Positions 10,878 through 22,553 of a DNA stretch of 64,000 nucleotides are shown in pieces. The notes beneath the pieces were generated by a model. It had not been told where the DNA came from, did no database searches, and was given only the letters and a program-made list of their open reading frames with translations. Every line of letters starts with the position of its first letter. Within the stretch, counting starts at the first letter, position 1. This stretch comes from Seminavis robusta (lineage: Eukaryota > Bacillariophyta > Bacillariophyceae > Naviculales > Naviculaceae). The stretch is from contig CAICTM010000161.1 in assembly GCA_903772945.1 (NCBI GenBank), forward strand, positions 39,708 to 103,707. The letters are read 5' to 3'. The position numbers and the translations under genes were made by a program.

Positions 10878-11474
10878 TCAATCACAAGTGTTGACATTGC
10901 AACAAGAAGAGCATGAGGAGGACTTGGTCTTGAGTGTCCACATGTACTTGTCGCTGCTGCATCCAAAGGCCGACGATCCAACGGAGCACTGGTAGGACAC
11001 ATCCGATCCACAGAGACGTCCCGAAGCACACCACTCCTTGTCGCACTTTGTGTCACAAGTTGGCACGTCTTTGGCAATGTCGAGCGAATCGCAGGCGCTC
11101 AAGTCACACTGCTTCGTGCAAGTTCCCGAAATCCACGGCGTCGGGCTGCATCCTCCGTGGGGACCACCATTGTGAAATAGGCAAGTGTAGGGAGCCACCT
11201 TGGCATTGCAGTTGCTGGCATAGCACTCCTTAAAGGTGCAATCAGCAACGGCACTCTTGGATCCTAGCATTGGGACGGCACTTTCTGGAAGAGAAGACAA
11301 AGATGAAGGGCCTCCAAAGACAAATACAGAGTAGACGAGAGCCATTGATCCCAGCACAGCGAGGCCGATCTTGGAAAAGGGACGTGTCGTCGTCTCCACA
11401 GCATAGACGTCGGACTGGTCCTCGTCACCGGATGGCACAGGTAACACCATGGGGGTGTTTTGGTAGCTGGTCAT
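10878..11474 (-). CDS. Small cysteine-rich membrane or secreted protein, unknown
   Basis: This single-exon frame gives 198 residues and starts with an ATG at 11474. A short polar N-terminus (about 35 residues) is followed by one hydrophobic segment (IGLAVLGSMALVYSVFVFGG). The C-terminal 120 residues contain about 23 Cys in pairs such as CTKQCDLSAC and CDTKCDKEWC. This looks like a type II membrane protein, or one cleaved after the anchor, with a disulfide-bonded extracellular domain. The Cys spacing does not match a family I can name. About 1.4 kb separates it from the large redox gene on the other strand. Even Cys distribution and an intact frame support a real gene. Confidence 0.65.
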   Translation of the reverse strand: MTSYQNTPMVLPVPSGDEDQSDVYAVETTTRPFSKIGLAVLGSMALVYSVFVFGGPSSLSSLPESAVPMLGSKSAVADCTFKECYASNCNAKVAPYTCLFHNGGPHGGCSPTPWISGTCTKQCDLSACDSLDIAKDVPTCDTKCDKEWCASGRLCGSDVSYQCSVGSSAFGCSSDKYMWTLKTKSSSCSSCCNVNTCD

Positions 11475-12923
11475 GATGTTGCTTGTTGTTGTTCTTTGTT
11501 GATGCTGCGATCAAAGAAGTGAGGATTTGCTGTTTGTGCATTTGCTTCGGATTCAGGTACTGGTTCTGGATATAAGAGGGGGGCCAGAACATAAGCTGTT
11601 TAAACTTCTGATGTATGCAACTAGAATATTGGACCAGACGAAATTAGACTCTATCAAGCTACATGTAGCTAGCTAGCTAGCTAGCTAGCTAGCTAGATGC
11701 ATAAAAGGATCTGTGGATATCAGCATAAAACACCCTCTGCCTATTAGCTACCAGTAGTAGCTTTTTGCCCCCCGCACTCCTTACCCCCTCTATTTATTTG
11801 GTCAACCGTTGCTGCCCTCGGAGCCTCGGAGTGGGTATCGTACAAACGGGCTTCCTGCCATCGGAGTGGGTGCAATTCCATCAAGCGAAGGAAATCTACA
11901 ATGGAGGGACAGGACGGAAAACAGCGCCCAACATGCGACCGCTGCTCATTTATTTTCTACGAAAGATCGTATCTTTGATCACCTCTTGCGATACCCGAAC
12001 CCTCATGCACTGTGATAGCTACGCTGTACCGTACCGCAGCGCAGGTTGAACCAGCCGGAGAGAGATCTCGATCTGCACAACCCACACTCTCAAGATCATT
12101 AGGTCATTCGAAATCGTTAATGAATATAGCTTTAATAAGGTAGGACGAATACAGCAACAAGATGAAGGACGTGTGGCTGTGCTTCGTCTTTGAGATGATG
12201 GCAAAAAATTCAGCGATTTGTTTCCTTCGGACATTAGATCTGCTGGACCGTCAACGGAATAAGCAAAATTAACCTTCACGGACCATCGTCTTCGTCGTCC
12301 GGGCTCTTTCGGGTATCTTCCTGGCAAAAAGCTGGCCCAACAGAATTATGAGGAGCCGTATTCTCTTGTTGGAAACTGCTTTGCAAGTGAATGCATGAGG
12401 CCACCAAGAAAGGGCCGGGGAGGATCCGTCTTCATTTCACAATAGTAATGTAGAGTCTTGTTGACCCAATCCTTTGATGCCAGGCCAACAACGCAGCAGG
12501 ATAAAGCATGGCATGCTGACACCTAACTTTCTCTGCGGTTTGTTTCGTCCGGTGCCTCTGCAGCTTGCAGCTGTGGTGGTTGGAAGCTATGGTACCGATA
12601 CATGTAGTTGCACCAGTGACTTTCGGCAAGATCATCTTTCATCTTTTTCAACGTTACAGCCTGTCAACCTTGTACCGGTACCTGGTACCAGTACAGCTGC
12701 GTATTTTAGTCGCGTAAGAACACCCTCGATTCCAATGGAATTGCAGTTAAAGGAGTTCACCTCCGTGAACATATACAAAAAGAAATATGGCGTCCGTGAA
12801 ACTTTCACAGCGTGCCTCTATTCTTTGGGCTTTACTCTAGCTCTACCAGGGCAGCCAACAAAACGCTTCCGCATCCATTTGTTCATGAAACGGCAGAATT
12901 GAACAGAGCTTAAGCCAATTGAT
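11475..12923. other. Intergenic region between divergent genes
   Basis: This 1.45-kb region lies between the Cys-rich protein gene and the large redox gene and so holds both promoters. It contains an AGCT microsatellite (11666-11697) and a TACCGGTA/GGTACC palindrome cluster at 12671-12700. The minus-strand open frame at 12019-12327 and the plus-strand frame at 12474-12902 have no recognisable content. Confidence 0.5.
11666..11697. repeat. (AGCT)n microsatellite
   Basis: About eight uninterrupted copies of the tetranucleotide TAGC/AGCT. The unit is self-complementary, so the tract can fold back on itself or form slipped structures. Confidence 0.9.
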
Positions 12924-15900
12924 ATGGATCCAAGCAAGAAGTGGGGTGTCGGGAAGATGTTACCCAATAGCTCTATGCTTCCTAGTCTAAGGAATAGGCT
13001 TCTCCTTTGTTTGCTGGTCTTGGGTCTCATCGGCAGTGGTGGCAGTGCGAGAGAAGGAACGGATGATGATGGCTTGAACGAAGATGCTCGTAATGCTACC
13101 GGTAGTAAACTCTCCATCCCCCATCCAGTGATTGTTGACGATGATACCAAGAATGGTTCTCTTAGTTGGTACTATTCCTACGATGGCAGAGGGAACAATC
13201 TCGAACGACCCGCGTGGGGAGCCGTCCATACGACACGAGTGCGCATCTTGCCCAACACTACTACTACTAGTATCGACCAAACGCTACCATCGGCACGACG
13301 CATCATGGAAGAACTGTTTCGCCAAGCACCCGCCAAACCGGATCGAGTCAGCAATCATCTCTTGTTGGAATTTGGGCACATTGTGGCATTGGATTTGGTC
13401 CGTTTGGCACACCAGGGAGTCAACCAATCCGAGCCTTTTCCGGTACCCTGTGATGGCAATTTGCAAGATTGGGTCTTTTGTCCCGTGACGCAACAACGGT
13501 ACTCGCAAATGGACTTTTGGAGGGCTCCTCACGAAACGCTCACGTCCAAAAGGCGTGCTACCATCAATACGCAAACCACGTACTTGGATCTCAGCCATCT
13601 CTATGGGACCAATCAAGAAGAGACTGAAATGGTCCGAGCATTTCAAGGGGGCAAACTATTACTTCATAAGAGTGATGGATTGCCCCATGGGCGATTACGG
13701 GAACACTTTCAAACCAAGAGTATTGGCTTTTATGTTTGGATGGTCATCTTGATGAGATTTCACAATCTGGTGGCGGAACAGCTGGCAGCCAGTGATGACA
13801 GCAACACTACTACTACAAGACTGCAGCAAGACGACGACGAAGAACTGTTCCAGCGTGCACGACAATACACCATTGCTGTCTACCAATCCATTGTTGAGCA
13901 AAAGTACATTCCCACCTTGCTGGGACGACAATTGGAACCCTACCAGGGATACAATCCACAAATCAATCCCAGTGTCGATGAATTCTTTGCCGCCGTGGCA
14001 TTTCGATACGGTCATTCCAGTACATCGGCACTAGTCCGCATGCTCGATGAGAACTGGAAACCTCTTTCCAAGGATCCCTTGTTCTTGAGAGATGTTTTGG
14101 GCAAGTCGTCGGACATGGTACAACAACAAATTGGAACAATAAAAGTATTCTTGAGAGGATTGACGGTACAACCCACCAAGGCAACGGATGCCAGTATTGT
14201 GGATGATCTCAATCTATGGGGCACTGCCGCCACGAGTGTGGTGGATATTCAACGGGGACGGGATGTCGGGATACCTCCGTACAATCAAGTACGACACGCC
14301 ATGGGCTTGCCTCGCATGACCAGCATCGAAGAATTGACGCAAAACGAGACTATTGTGACAAACGCACTGCAATCTTTATACGACAATGACATTGACCAAG
14401 TGGATGCCTATGTCGGCGCCTTGGTGGAACCACCACTCAATGTCGATGATTTCATGGGACCACTCTTTACAATCTCCATACTCGATCAATTGACACGAGT
14501 ACGGGACGGGGATCGACTATGGTTCAAGAATATTTACGCCCGCGAAGACTACGAGGTTTTTCCTACAGTGGCGGATCTCGTGCGTCTCACGTGTAGGATG
14601 GACGATTTTCCAGAAGATGCCTTTACCACCTTTGTTCCAATGGGACCAACAACAACAACAGCAACAGCAACAGCAACGGGGGACGACGATGAAACTTGTG
14701 GTTCGGCTTCGACACAATTGTATCTGTTATCGTACGTGACGTTGCTTGAGTACATTTCCTTGGATGTTTCCTATTGCATTGCCGCATTACCTAACCAACT
14801 CGATTTCTTCCTGGATTTTGTGTTTACCGCACGCGTCCATCAGTGGTGACTTTACCTTGGGTTGGGTTGTGGAGCAACCAACCGTGGCAGAAAGGCAACT
14901 CGACTCAACCATGAGAGATACGATTGATGTGACCCTGTCGTTAAATATGCCCATGGACGAACCAGGCTATTTGGGTATTGGTTGGCGGAGCATTATGATG
15001 TATGGTTCCGAAATGTGGTTCTGTACTATCAATGAAAATGTCTTTGACGACGAAGGTACCGAGTTCTGTGCTGCGAACCAACACGACAACAATTCTCTGA
15101 ACATTTCACAGCCTGCATTGTTTGCCTGCTGCTTGGCCATGGGACCCCAGCATGCCGAACCGGTGTGCAGCAGCGTCGGCGACCCCGTACATTACGAATT
15201 GGAAGTAGTCGATTGGTGCCTCACATCGGACACGTCGTCGGTCACGATTCGAGCTCCAGTATGCCCGGACGAGTTGGACGACTCTACAATCAGCGACGAG
15301 ACTGCCAGTGATGGTGTCAGTTGCTTTCGTCTGAACTCCGAGGAGGACGGGACGATGGATTTCATTGTGGCCTTCAATCCAAACTCCATGAGCAGGACCC
15401 ATGGGTACATGAGACGAACCTCGGCTCAGGTAGACTTGCGCGCTGGTATTTTGACACAATCGGAAGCCAACGTGGCGGATTCGGGCCTCGTTGCTACACA
15501 CGGATTGTTCATGCTGGTGGGTTGGATGGTTGCAGCTCCAGTATCAGTTTTTGTAAGTGTGTTCGTAGCGTCTCTTTTGTTTTTGTGGTCAGAGTACATC
15601 ATGGCTAACGCTTACAAACTTGTTGCTCAGATTGTACGGTACCTCAAGACGAAGACATGGCGAATTGCAGCCCACGTCTCGCTCATGGGAATAGTTGGCA
15701 GCCTCATGGTACCCCTTCTCATCGGGGTGGAAGCTTCCGTGGGAGCTTCGGAGAAGACGCAAGAGCACAGCGTCGTGGGTCTTAGCATCATGATGGTCTG
15801 GTTTCTGATTGCCTTTGCCGGCAGAATAAGAATTCTCAAACTAGAGGGTCGGCGTATCGGTCGGAAACTTGGGGATTTCTCCCTTTTTCTTCACAGATAT

Positions 15901-18065
15901 GGAGGTTAGTTGATTTTGTGCTTTTGCCCGTTGGCGGTCAAGTAATTGGATTCCGTCTCTCAACTTGTAAACACTTCCACTGCGAACAAGGGGTGGCGAT
16001 GGTCTTATGCTCCTGGTGGAATTGCTACACTGGTCTCGTGAGGATAGGTCCGGAAGACTCATATGTTCAGGCGGTTGTGTTTAGCAGCATTCCGATGGGA
16101 TACAACATTCCAGTCTTTGGCTTTATCAGGAAGTACATCTTTTTTCCTTACGTTGCGATGGTGTGCATCGTATTTGTCGTTGCGGAAGCGAGGAGATACC
16201 GAATGAACGGGTCATTGCACGTCGAGAAAATGTACGGGATTGTCGATGGCAAGACTTCGCTCTGGGATGACTTTCCCACGGATGAACTTGAAAAGATGAC
16301 GATGGAAAACTTTTTGGAGCTGACGCGGCAGGGAGCTGCATTGTGTATTGTGGATGGTTGCGTTATCGACCTCGCCGATTTCACAGAGTTTCATCCCGGC
16401 GGCCGTCATCTTCTCCGATTTGCCCGAGGGTCGGACATTACGGAGGAATTTGTCGGTTTGCGGGACGTCGATGGTTCCAGCCACGTCCACAGTCAGGCTG
16501 CTCATGAAGCTTTGAAGACATTGGTAAAGGCGGTGCTTGTTATATGTACCGGAACTGACGGCAATCTGGATGGCATGGTGCCCCTATCCGGGAGTTCGCG
16601 GAGCCTTCTTGGCCCGAGAAAATCGTTCGCAAATACCACAAAGAATCCATGCCTCCTACCAGTCTTTCGCCGTGGTCGCATTGTGGATTTGAAATGCTTG
16701 ACACCGTCCATTGAGATAACCGATTGCTGCAAACCAGTCATTCTACTTCGCCTGGCCTTGCCTAGAATTGGGTTAGACGAACGAACGAAGCAGTTGCTGC
16801 CACTCCCGAGTTGTGTCTTCACGTTCCGTGGACTGGACGATAATGGATCCACAGTTGAGCGACAATATACACCAGTTTCATTGGAAGCGCACGAAGAGGT
16901 ATCGTGTGCCTCTGTCACAGCGAACGAAGGCGTGATAGATTTCATCATCTCTTTGGTGCCGTCTGGGAAAATGTCTCGAATACTGCTCGATATGAGCAAG
17001 GGTAAATTGCTTCTTGTTCAAGGTCCAACGGTTTGTCCTTCCCTAGTTCAGACGTTTCAAGATGCCAGGTGGGAGTCGATTGTCATGATTGCTGCGGGCA
17101 CTGGCATAGCCCCAATGCTACAGGTCATTGACTACCTTTTGGTTGAATCAGAAGAACGAGTTCGTTCGCCTGCAACGGGGAAGCCTGTCCGCATGTTTCT
17201 GATGTGGATCATGAAAGGCCCCGAGTACAATTATGGAAAGCAGCTTGGCCTTGACAGAAGGGTACAACATTCTCGTGGACGCTTCAAGTATACAGTTGTC
17301 TATTCATCCTCGTCAGGAAACAACAACAAGTTGGGGCCGTTGGCGAAAGATGGGCCCCCAGCTAGCAGGAAAAGTATCGGGCATAGTCCAGACTGGAACT
17401 TTCGGTCACTGCTTCAAAAATCCTGGCCAAGTTTTGCACCAAAAGACAAACGGAAAATCAAGGGCTTGGTACTTGGGAATTGCACAGGGTTCAGCAGCAA
17501 AACTCTTATTGGAATGGATTTTGGTGATGACGATTCTAGTTGCACACGCATTGGCGAACTTACCCAAGATATATGGTCCGGTCCACCACAATGCCACGCA
17601 CGGCACTACGACAAGGACCTCTTACACGAACTGCTTGAATCGTTACCTTGCCAAATTCGTGAATTCGAGGCGAACCCTGCAGCAGTTTCTAATGGGGATC
17701 AAAGGTGGGTCGAGGTGAGTGGATCGGGGGTATGGGTACCCGCAAAAGAGGTCAATGAAAATCATAACCAGTCGGTCGAGGAGGGGAGAAGCAGCGCGAC
17801 GCAGCCTGTTCTTGTTTCACAAGGTGGGAACGAAGGAGCAACGATGAGCAACCACGCTGCACCTGCTAGGCCAGGGGAGAGCTATCTCGAAGGAACTACC
17901 GTGGACGTGGATGATGATGCGGTATGCAGCCTGGAGAGCAATCTCTTAGTGGTAGTCTCCGGTTCTCCCACATTCGAGTACCAAACACAGGTGGCGCTTC
18001 GAGAGCTGGGTGTAACTTCGGACAGAATGGTAACATTCCATCGTGCATCATCGCACACGTTGTGA
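12924..18065 (+). CDS. DUOX-like redox fusion: heme-peroxidase, DOMON, cytochrome b561, cytochrome b5, FAD/NAD(P)H reductase
   Basis: Four exons (12924-14731, 14844-15552, 15631-15904, 15991-18065) join in frame to 1,621 residues. A signal peptide lies near residues 18-42. Animal-type heme peroxidase domain, about 90-590: YLDLSHLYGTN, the proximal-His block FRYGHSS (His about 364) and IQRGRD are present. DOMON, about 603-800: SGDFTLGW, GYLGIGW. Cytochrome b561 core with all four heme His: about 822 (THGLF), 854 (AAHVS), 885 (EHSVV) and 927 (LHRYGG). Cytochrome b5: HPGG His about 1065 and HSQAA His about 1097. Ferredoxin-reductase part: RQYTPVS near 1221 and AAGTGIAPM near 1300. Inferred flow is cytosolic NAD(P)H to FAD, b5, two membrane b561 hemes, then to the outside or a vesicle lumen, giving superoxide/peroxide or metal reduction. 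The peroxidase distal pocket looks degenerate. The gene converges with receptor 2 across 161 bp. Confidence 0.85.
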
Positions 18066-18226
18066 TTCTTTGGAGGAATTCGATCGACGAGTCGTAAACT
18101 GTGGCAGTATGCAATTAGCAATTATTTTGGCAAACGTACAATCCTTCAACGTCATGACTTGGTAGCATTGCTCTTGCGAAGTCTATATGGTTGGTGCCAA
18201 AGCGTTCGATTCGATTCCTATTTGTC

Positions 18227-20923
18227 TTAGGCTGATGCATGACTAACTTCTTCTGCTTGGTTGCTATCACCCTCTTCCTTGCTGAAGCTCTCCTCGAGCG
18301 TCACGTTCTGTGTTGTGTCTATCATGGACTCATCTCCTACAACCTCATGTGGCACTTCAGTAGGTTCATCAACCTTGTCCAAGGGGACAAAATCATCGGG
18401 ACTGTCCGCCAAGCGTTTGGGTTCACCCTCGTTGTCCGTGTAGTCCTCTCCATGGTGAGAAAACCTGGAGGAAGCAGGTACTGTTGATTGCGTTTGAACG
18501 TTCCTCTGTGCTACGGCGGCAGAGGGATCCAGCCCATTCTCATCCTGTCCACTTTCAAAAGAAGACACAAAGAGAATTTGAGCAAGCACGGCTCTCACAC
18601 AATATGTTGTGCAGTTTATTGCTGTGGCCAAGTCAGATGGTGCCCTCTGCGCCAGTTTCGGGCGGATGTAGACCAAGAAGTTGTTGAACCCTTGTAGTGG
18701 CGCCACAAAAGCAACTAGCATTGAGAGTCCAAAGATCCTAACCTTGTCATCCAAGGATGCAAGATATACGCTGAACAAAATGGGCCAAGTGATATAGAAG
18801 GCCATGACATAAAAGAGACATTGCCAAAACACTGCTTGTTCCAGCTTGCTAGCCTTGCTGACTCCCATGGTCCACTTTCTGGCAGCTGCAGATTGCTTCC
18901 TCACTTTGCAGTATACTGTCATCATGGAAGCGGTGATTGCTAGAATGGAAAGGCCCAATGGCAAGACAACAAAGACTAGTACAGCCCAAAGTTCTCCCTC
19001 TGGTGGGGTCTCAATGTGGCAGCCATACTCCAACCAGTGGTAGATTGGGAGTGCCCCAAATGCAAGGCCCAACCCAACCGCCACAGGACCAGCCAGGAGA
19101 TAAAGACGGATCTTCTGTAGTTGGAATTCCTTCCAGCCATGGGCGACCACCAGAACATAGTAGATTGCAAGTGACACATTGAAGAACACAGATGTGAACC
19201 CCAGCTGGATAAAGAATGCCTGGGTCTTGCAGGTAGCTGCATTTCCCATGGCACCCTCCACATGTTCTGCTTTGTCCGTGTCAATTGGCAAAGTGGCGAA
19301 ACTCCAGGCGATGGCAGTGACAATATCAAATGTGGCCATTCCGACCAGGAGTTGGTAGTAGGTTGTTTTTCTTGCTTTCTTGTCAGACAGAGTGTCATAC
19401 AGAATGTAGGATGCTCCAAGGAATGAAAGCAGTGCAGCAACACGCGATGTCCAGATCAGGGCTTTTTCCTTTGAATCCCCTGTGGCACCAAGATAGGTTT
19501 TGTCGACAGTATCAGCCTCTGTGATGTTTGTATCCGGGCAGTACTGCTGAGGACACTGTCTGGCCAAGTAAAAATCTTCCATGCAGGTTCCAAGTGAGCC
19601 TGCCCTGGCAGTGTCATCTCTCTGGGTAAGGTTTAGCTGCTGGAGAAGATAGTCACAGTGGTCTTCGGGTGAACCAGTAAGGTTGTTTCCAGATGTGGTA
19701 TTGATTTTAATAATCGAGTCGGGAATGAGGTGATCAGGCATGGTGATGTTGCTCGTGCATGGATCTAGCACACCACAGCTCAGATTCTTAGCTTGCTCGT
19801 CACACCAGGAACACTTGTGATAGTACTTGCGGGCCTGATCACATCGTTCAGTATTGTTGGGGATCAAGATGAGATTTGCGTGGGCGGTTGAATTGTACAA
19901 GTCGTTAAAGTCCCACATTTTGCCTTTGGCGTGCTGGGTTCCGAGTTGTAGTTTTTCGAAGAGATAGGTGCAGACCTTTTCGGCAAACTCGTCATCAATA
20001 TCACTGTCATCAACCTTCTCACAGGATGGTGGATGGGCATCATCAAAACAAAAATCTCCAGTACACCAAGGGCAGTAAGAATAGGCTTCTCGAAAGTCTG
20101 GACACCACTCGTGGTCCCCATCCAAAATCGCAAGCTTCTCTAGATGTGTTGATGTGTTGAGCAGAGTCTCCTTTTCTGGGATGAATGCAGAGAGAATGTC
20201 TAGCATCAGTGAACAGTTGCTGCCAAATTTCTTGGCACTCTCATTGTTGTAAGTTGCAATGGCGGCACATTGGGTAGGGTACTCAAAAGGATCGAAGCAG
20301 AGCGCATCGTTTTTGCATTCTTTGCAGAGGTGCTTTACTAGACCCTGTTTCTCACACAATTCCATAGTTCTCGGTCCCGAAAAACCAAGGGCGGTGTCAT
20401 TGTGTTCCGGAACTTGGCTCAGCTCTTCGCATGCTAGTTCAATATCTTCTTTGGTTTGGAATTGCCAGTACGTTTCGTTGTCTCGTAGGACTTCTTGAGC
20501 ACTAATTTCTTTTGTGCAAATGCTGTCATCAATAAAATCATTGTGACACTGGAGAAATGTTGTATCATTGCAGAATCGACAGTGATGAAACGCCACTGGG
20601 ATATCCGTGCATAATTCATCAACAGCAGGGAGCCCGTTCAAGTACTCAATCTGCTGTTCAGGTTCCACAATAAGCTCGTTCTTGAAGACAACTTCCTCAA
20701 TCAGTCGGCATGTTTCCTCCAGCCACAGAATATCTTCAGCCTGGCTGTAGTTGATTTCATCATCATCGACATCTAGCAGCGATGCTGGATTGTCTGCCTC
20801 TGTGAAATTGCAGGAGATCACTTCCATGTACTTTTCATAGCAAGTTTGTTTGTCTCGTTGGGCATCCACAGCCGTCAAGCATGTGGAAGCCAACAGCAGC
20901 AACGACAGAGGGAAATACTGCAT
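18227..20923 (-). CDS. Receptor 2: cysteine-rich ectodomain, seven-helix receptor
   Basis: This intronless gene gives about 898 residues. The ATG at 20923 is chosen because MQYFPLSLLLLASTCLTAVDA is a clean signal peptide; the longer frame to 21016 begins with GTG. The ectodomain matches receptor 1 closely: QRDKxxCYEKY at the mature end, ETCRLIEEVVF, the HCRFC, YCPWC and KCSWC modules, and HLCKEC. The seven-helix core is nearly the same as in receptors 1 and 3. The tail keeps GLDPSAAVA but lacks the terminal WSQYLL peptide of the other four and instead ends EVSHASA. No frame after the stop restores that peptide. Loss of the end motif could change trafficking or partner binding. It lies tail to tail with the redox fusion gene. 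Confidence 0.8.
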   Translation of the reverse strand: MQYFPLSLLLLASTCLTAVDAQRDKQTCYEKYMEVISCNFTEADNPASLLDVDDDEINYSQAEDILWLEETCRLIEEVVFKNELIVEPEQQIEYLNGLPAVDELCTDIPVAFHHCRFCNDTTFLQCHNDFIDDSICTKEISAQEVLRDNETYWQFQTKEDIELACEELSQVPEHNDTALGFSGPRTMELCEKQGLVKHLCKECKNDALCFDPFEYPTQCAAIATYNNESAKKFGSNCSLMLDILSAFIPEKETLLNTSTHLEKLAILDGDHEWCPDFREAYSYCPWCTGDFCFDDAHPPSCEKVDDSDIDDEFAEKVCTYLFEKLQLGTQHAKGKMWDFNDLYNSTAHANLILIPNNTERCDQARKYYHKCSWCDEQAKNLSCGVLDPCTSNITMPDHLIPDSIIKINTTSGNNLTGSPEDHCDYLLQQLNLTQRDDTARAGSLGTCMEDFYLARQCPQQYCPDTNITEADTVDKTYLGATGDSKEKALIWTSRVAALLSFLGASYILYDTLSDKKARKTTYYQLLVGMATFDIVTAIAWSFATLPIDTDKAEHVEGAMGNAATCKTQAFFIQLGFTSVFFNVSLAIYYVLVVAHGWKEFQLQKIRLYLLAGPVAVGLGLAFGALPIYHWLEYGCHIETPPEGELWAVLVFVVLPLGLSILAITASMMTVYCKVRKQSAAARKWTMGVSKASKLEQAVFWQCLFYVMAFYITWPILFSVYLASLDDKVRIFGLSMLVAFVAPLQGFNNFLVYIRPKLAQRAPSDLATAINCTTYCVRAVLAQILFVSSFESGQDENGLDPSAAVAQRNVQTQSTVPASSRFSHHGEDYTDNEGEPKRLADSPDDFVPLDKVDEPTEVPHEVVGDESMIDTTQNVTLEESFSKEEGDSNQAEEVSHASA

Positions 20924-22553
20924 CGTACCCGTACCACAGCAGGTCCTCAATGGGCTTTTGGATAGGCAAGTTCTCAGCTCGCCAAAAACAACAGTGTGTT
21001 GCGATAGTGAGAACACATGGGATGATGGGCTGAAATCTCAAAAGGAACCTTTTTGTCTTCTTGCCTCACTTGTGTACCGGTAGGGATTTCCTTTGTCGCG
21101 CGAATCTATTGATTTATCAGCTGTGCCCCCAACTTGTTCTTTGGAACACTAGTACATAACGACTTCAGAGGTTACATAACTCAAAACTCGTTCATAAGAG
21201 AGGGACAATAATTGGAAAGTTGACCTCGCCCTTTGGATCAAAACTCAAGTTTCTTTCCCACTTGACCCACATGTACATGTAGATCTACTGCTCCTTCTCA
21301 GCAGTTCCTTATCATGATAGCAGTCCATCTGGGTCAGGAAGGATGTGTCCTCTCTAAGTTTAAAAGTCTTGTTGGCACCATGGGTCAAGTGCTGCCCTCG
21401 TTGTGACGATAAAACTATGCATAGTCTGCGACAGAGTGGGGCGGCACTAAAGGTACCAGCCAGAGGCACAGGGGCAAGACCTAGTTTGCCGTAGTCGCTC
21501 CTCAGCAGTGGAAGTCCCTTGGTGCGTTATTCTCAAAGGATGCATTGGCTGCTTGAGTTTTGAGTACTCTTGGGCGAGGGTCATTTGCTGAACCTAGCTA
21601 GCGCTTATTGGGTCCGTCCAACCGATGCCTGGAGGTCTCAGACACAAGATCCATTCAGTGCACCTCCAAAGCTGCCTGCCTGGGTGGAGATCTTGCCAAA
21701 AACATCAAACCAGAAACCAGACATCCTCACCTTGCCTTGGTGGTCGACAGGTAAGTGGCTGTCTAACCGGTCAAGAAGCACACAAGAGTACAGGTACCAC
21801 AACTCCAGTGTAAATGTTCCTGCTACCGCTACAACAACCATACCAACAGTACCGGTACGGTACTGGTACCATGTTTAAATGTTGCTATCGGTTGCCAAAG
21901 GTGCATCACGACTGAAAGCTGGGTCGTGGTTTTGAGACAGAGCGATCTTTTGAACTTCTGGTACGGTATCGATGTATCGATGTATCGATGTTCTGGATAC
22001 TTAGAGGTTGAGTACAGAAGAATGCCATGATGTGGGTTTGGCTTGAGATTTCTCTCAATATTTCAATTTTTACTTAAGATCTATGCGGGCCTGTAAGCTG
22101 GAGATATAAGTGACTGATGACTTGGAAGTCACTTCGGCATTTCATCAATTAGGGCACAGTTCGGGTCCGGAAAAATGAGACCCCTCAACCGCCACTCACT
22201 CCTCTGCTTGGTTGCTTGTCCGCGTCGACTGCTTGGGCATCAATGAGCAAACGAACCACATCAGGTGAGGTCCGATAGAAGGAAGAGTTTGTCGTGCTTC
22301 TATTATTCAACAACAGCCCGAAGCTACTGCTCAAAAGAAGCTGTATCGGTACTGTTCTGTTGAGTTTGTAAGACTCAGCCTCTGTCCTCTCGACTGAAAC
22401 GGCAGAAGCGGTACTGTACTGTTGCGTTGATTGAGAAGGCAACAGCACACAAGCTCATCAATCCATCCACAAATTTGTTGACTCCGCCGCTGTCATATCA
22501 GTGCCAGACGTACCAGAACACCTCAATCAATCAATCAATACTAAGAAAGAAAG
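20924..22553. other. Intergenic region between divergent genes
   Basis: This 1.6-kb spacer lies between receptor 2 and the armadillo-repeat gene. It holds a triple gtatcgat run near 21965-21990, a TACCGGTA/GGTACC cluster at 21849-21870 and another copy at 21073-21082, plus a tcaatcaatcaat run just before 22540. No coding sequence is supported. Confidence 0.5.

Noticed and set aside
15553-15630. Reading the redox gene straight through this stretch
   Set aside because: The stretch is open and divisible by three, but it has GTAAGT and GCTCAG ends and would insert 26 residues into a b561 helix. An intron fits better, though retention would keep the frame.
15918-18065. Separate gene for the b5/reductase part starting at 15918
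   Set aside because: The frame begins with a non-ATG codon inside an intron, and joining 15904 to 15991 continues the fourth b561 helix exactly (LHRYGG then VAMVLCSWWN).
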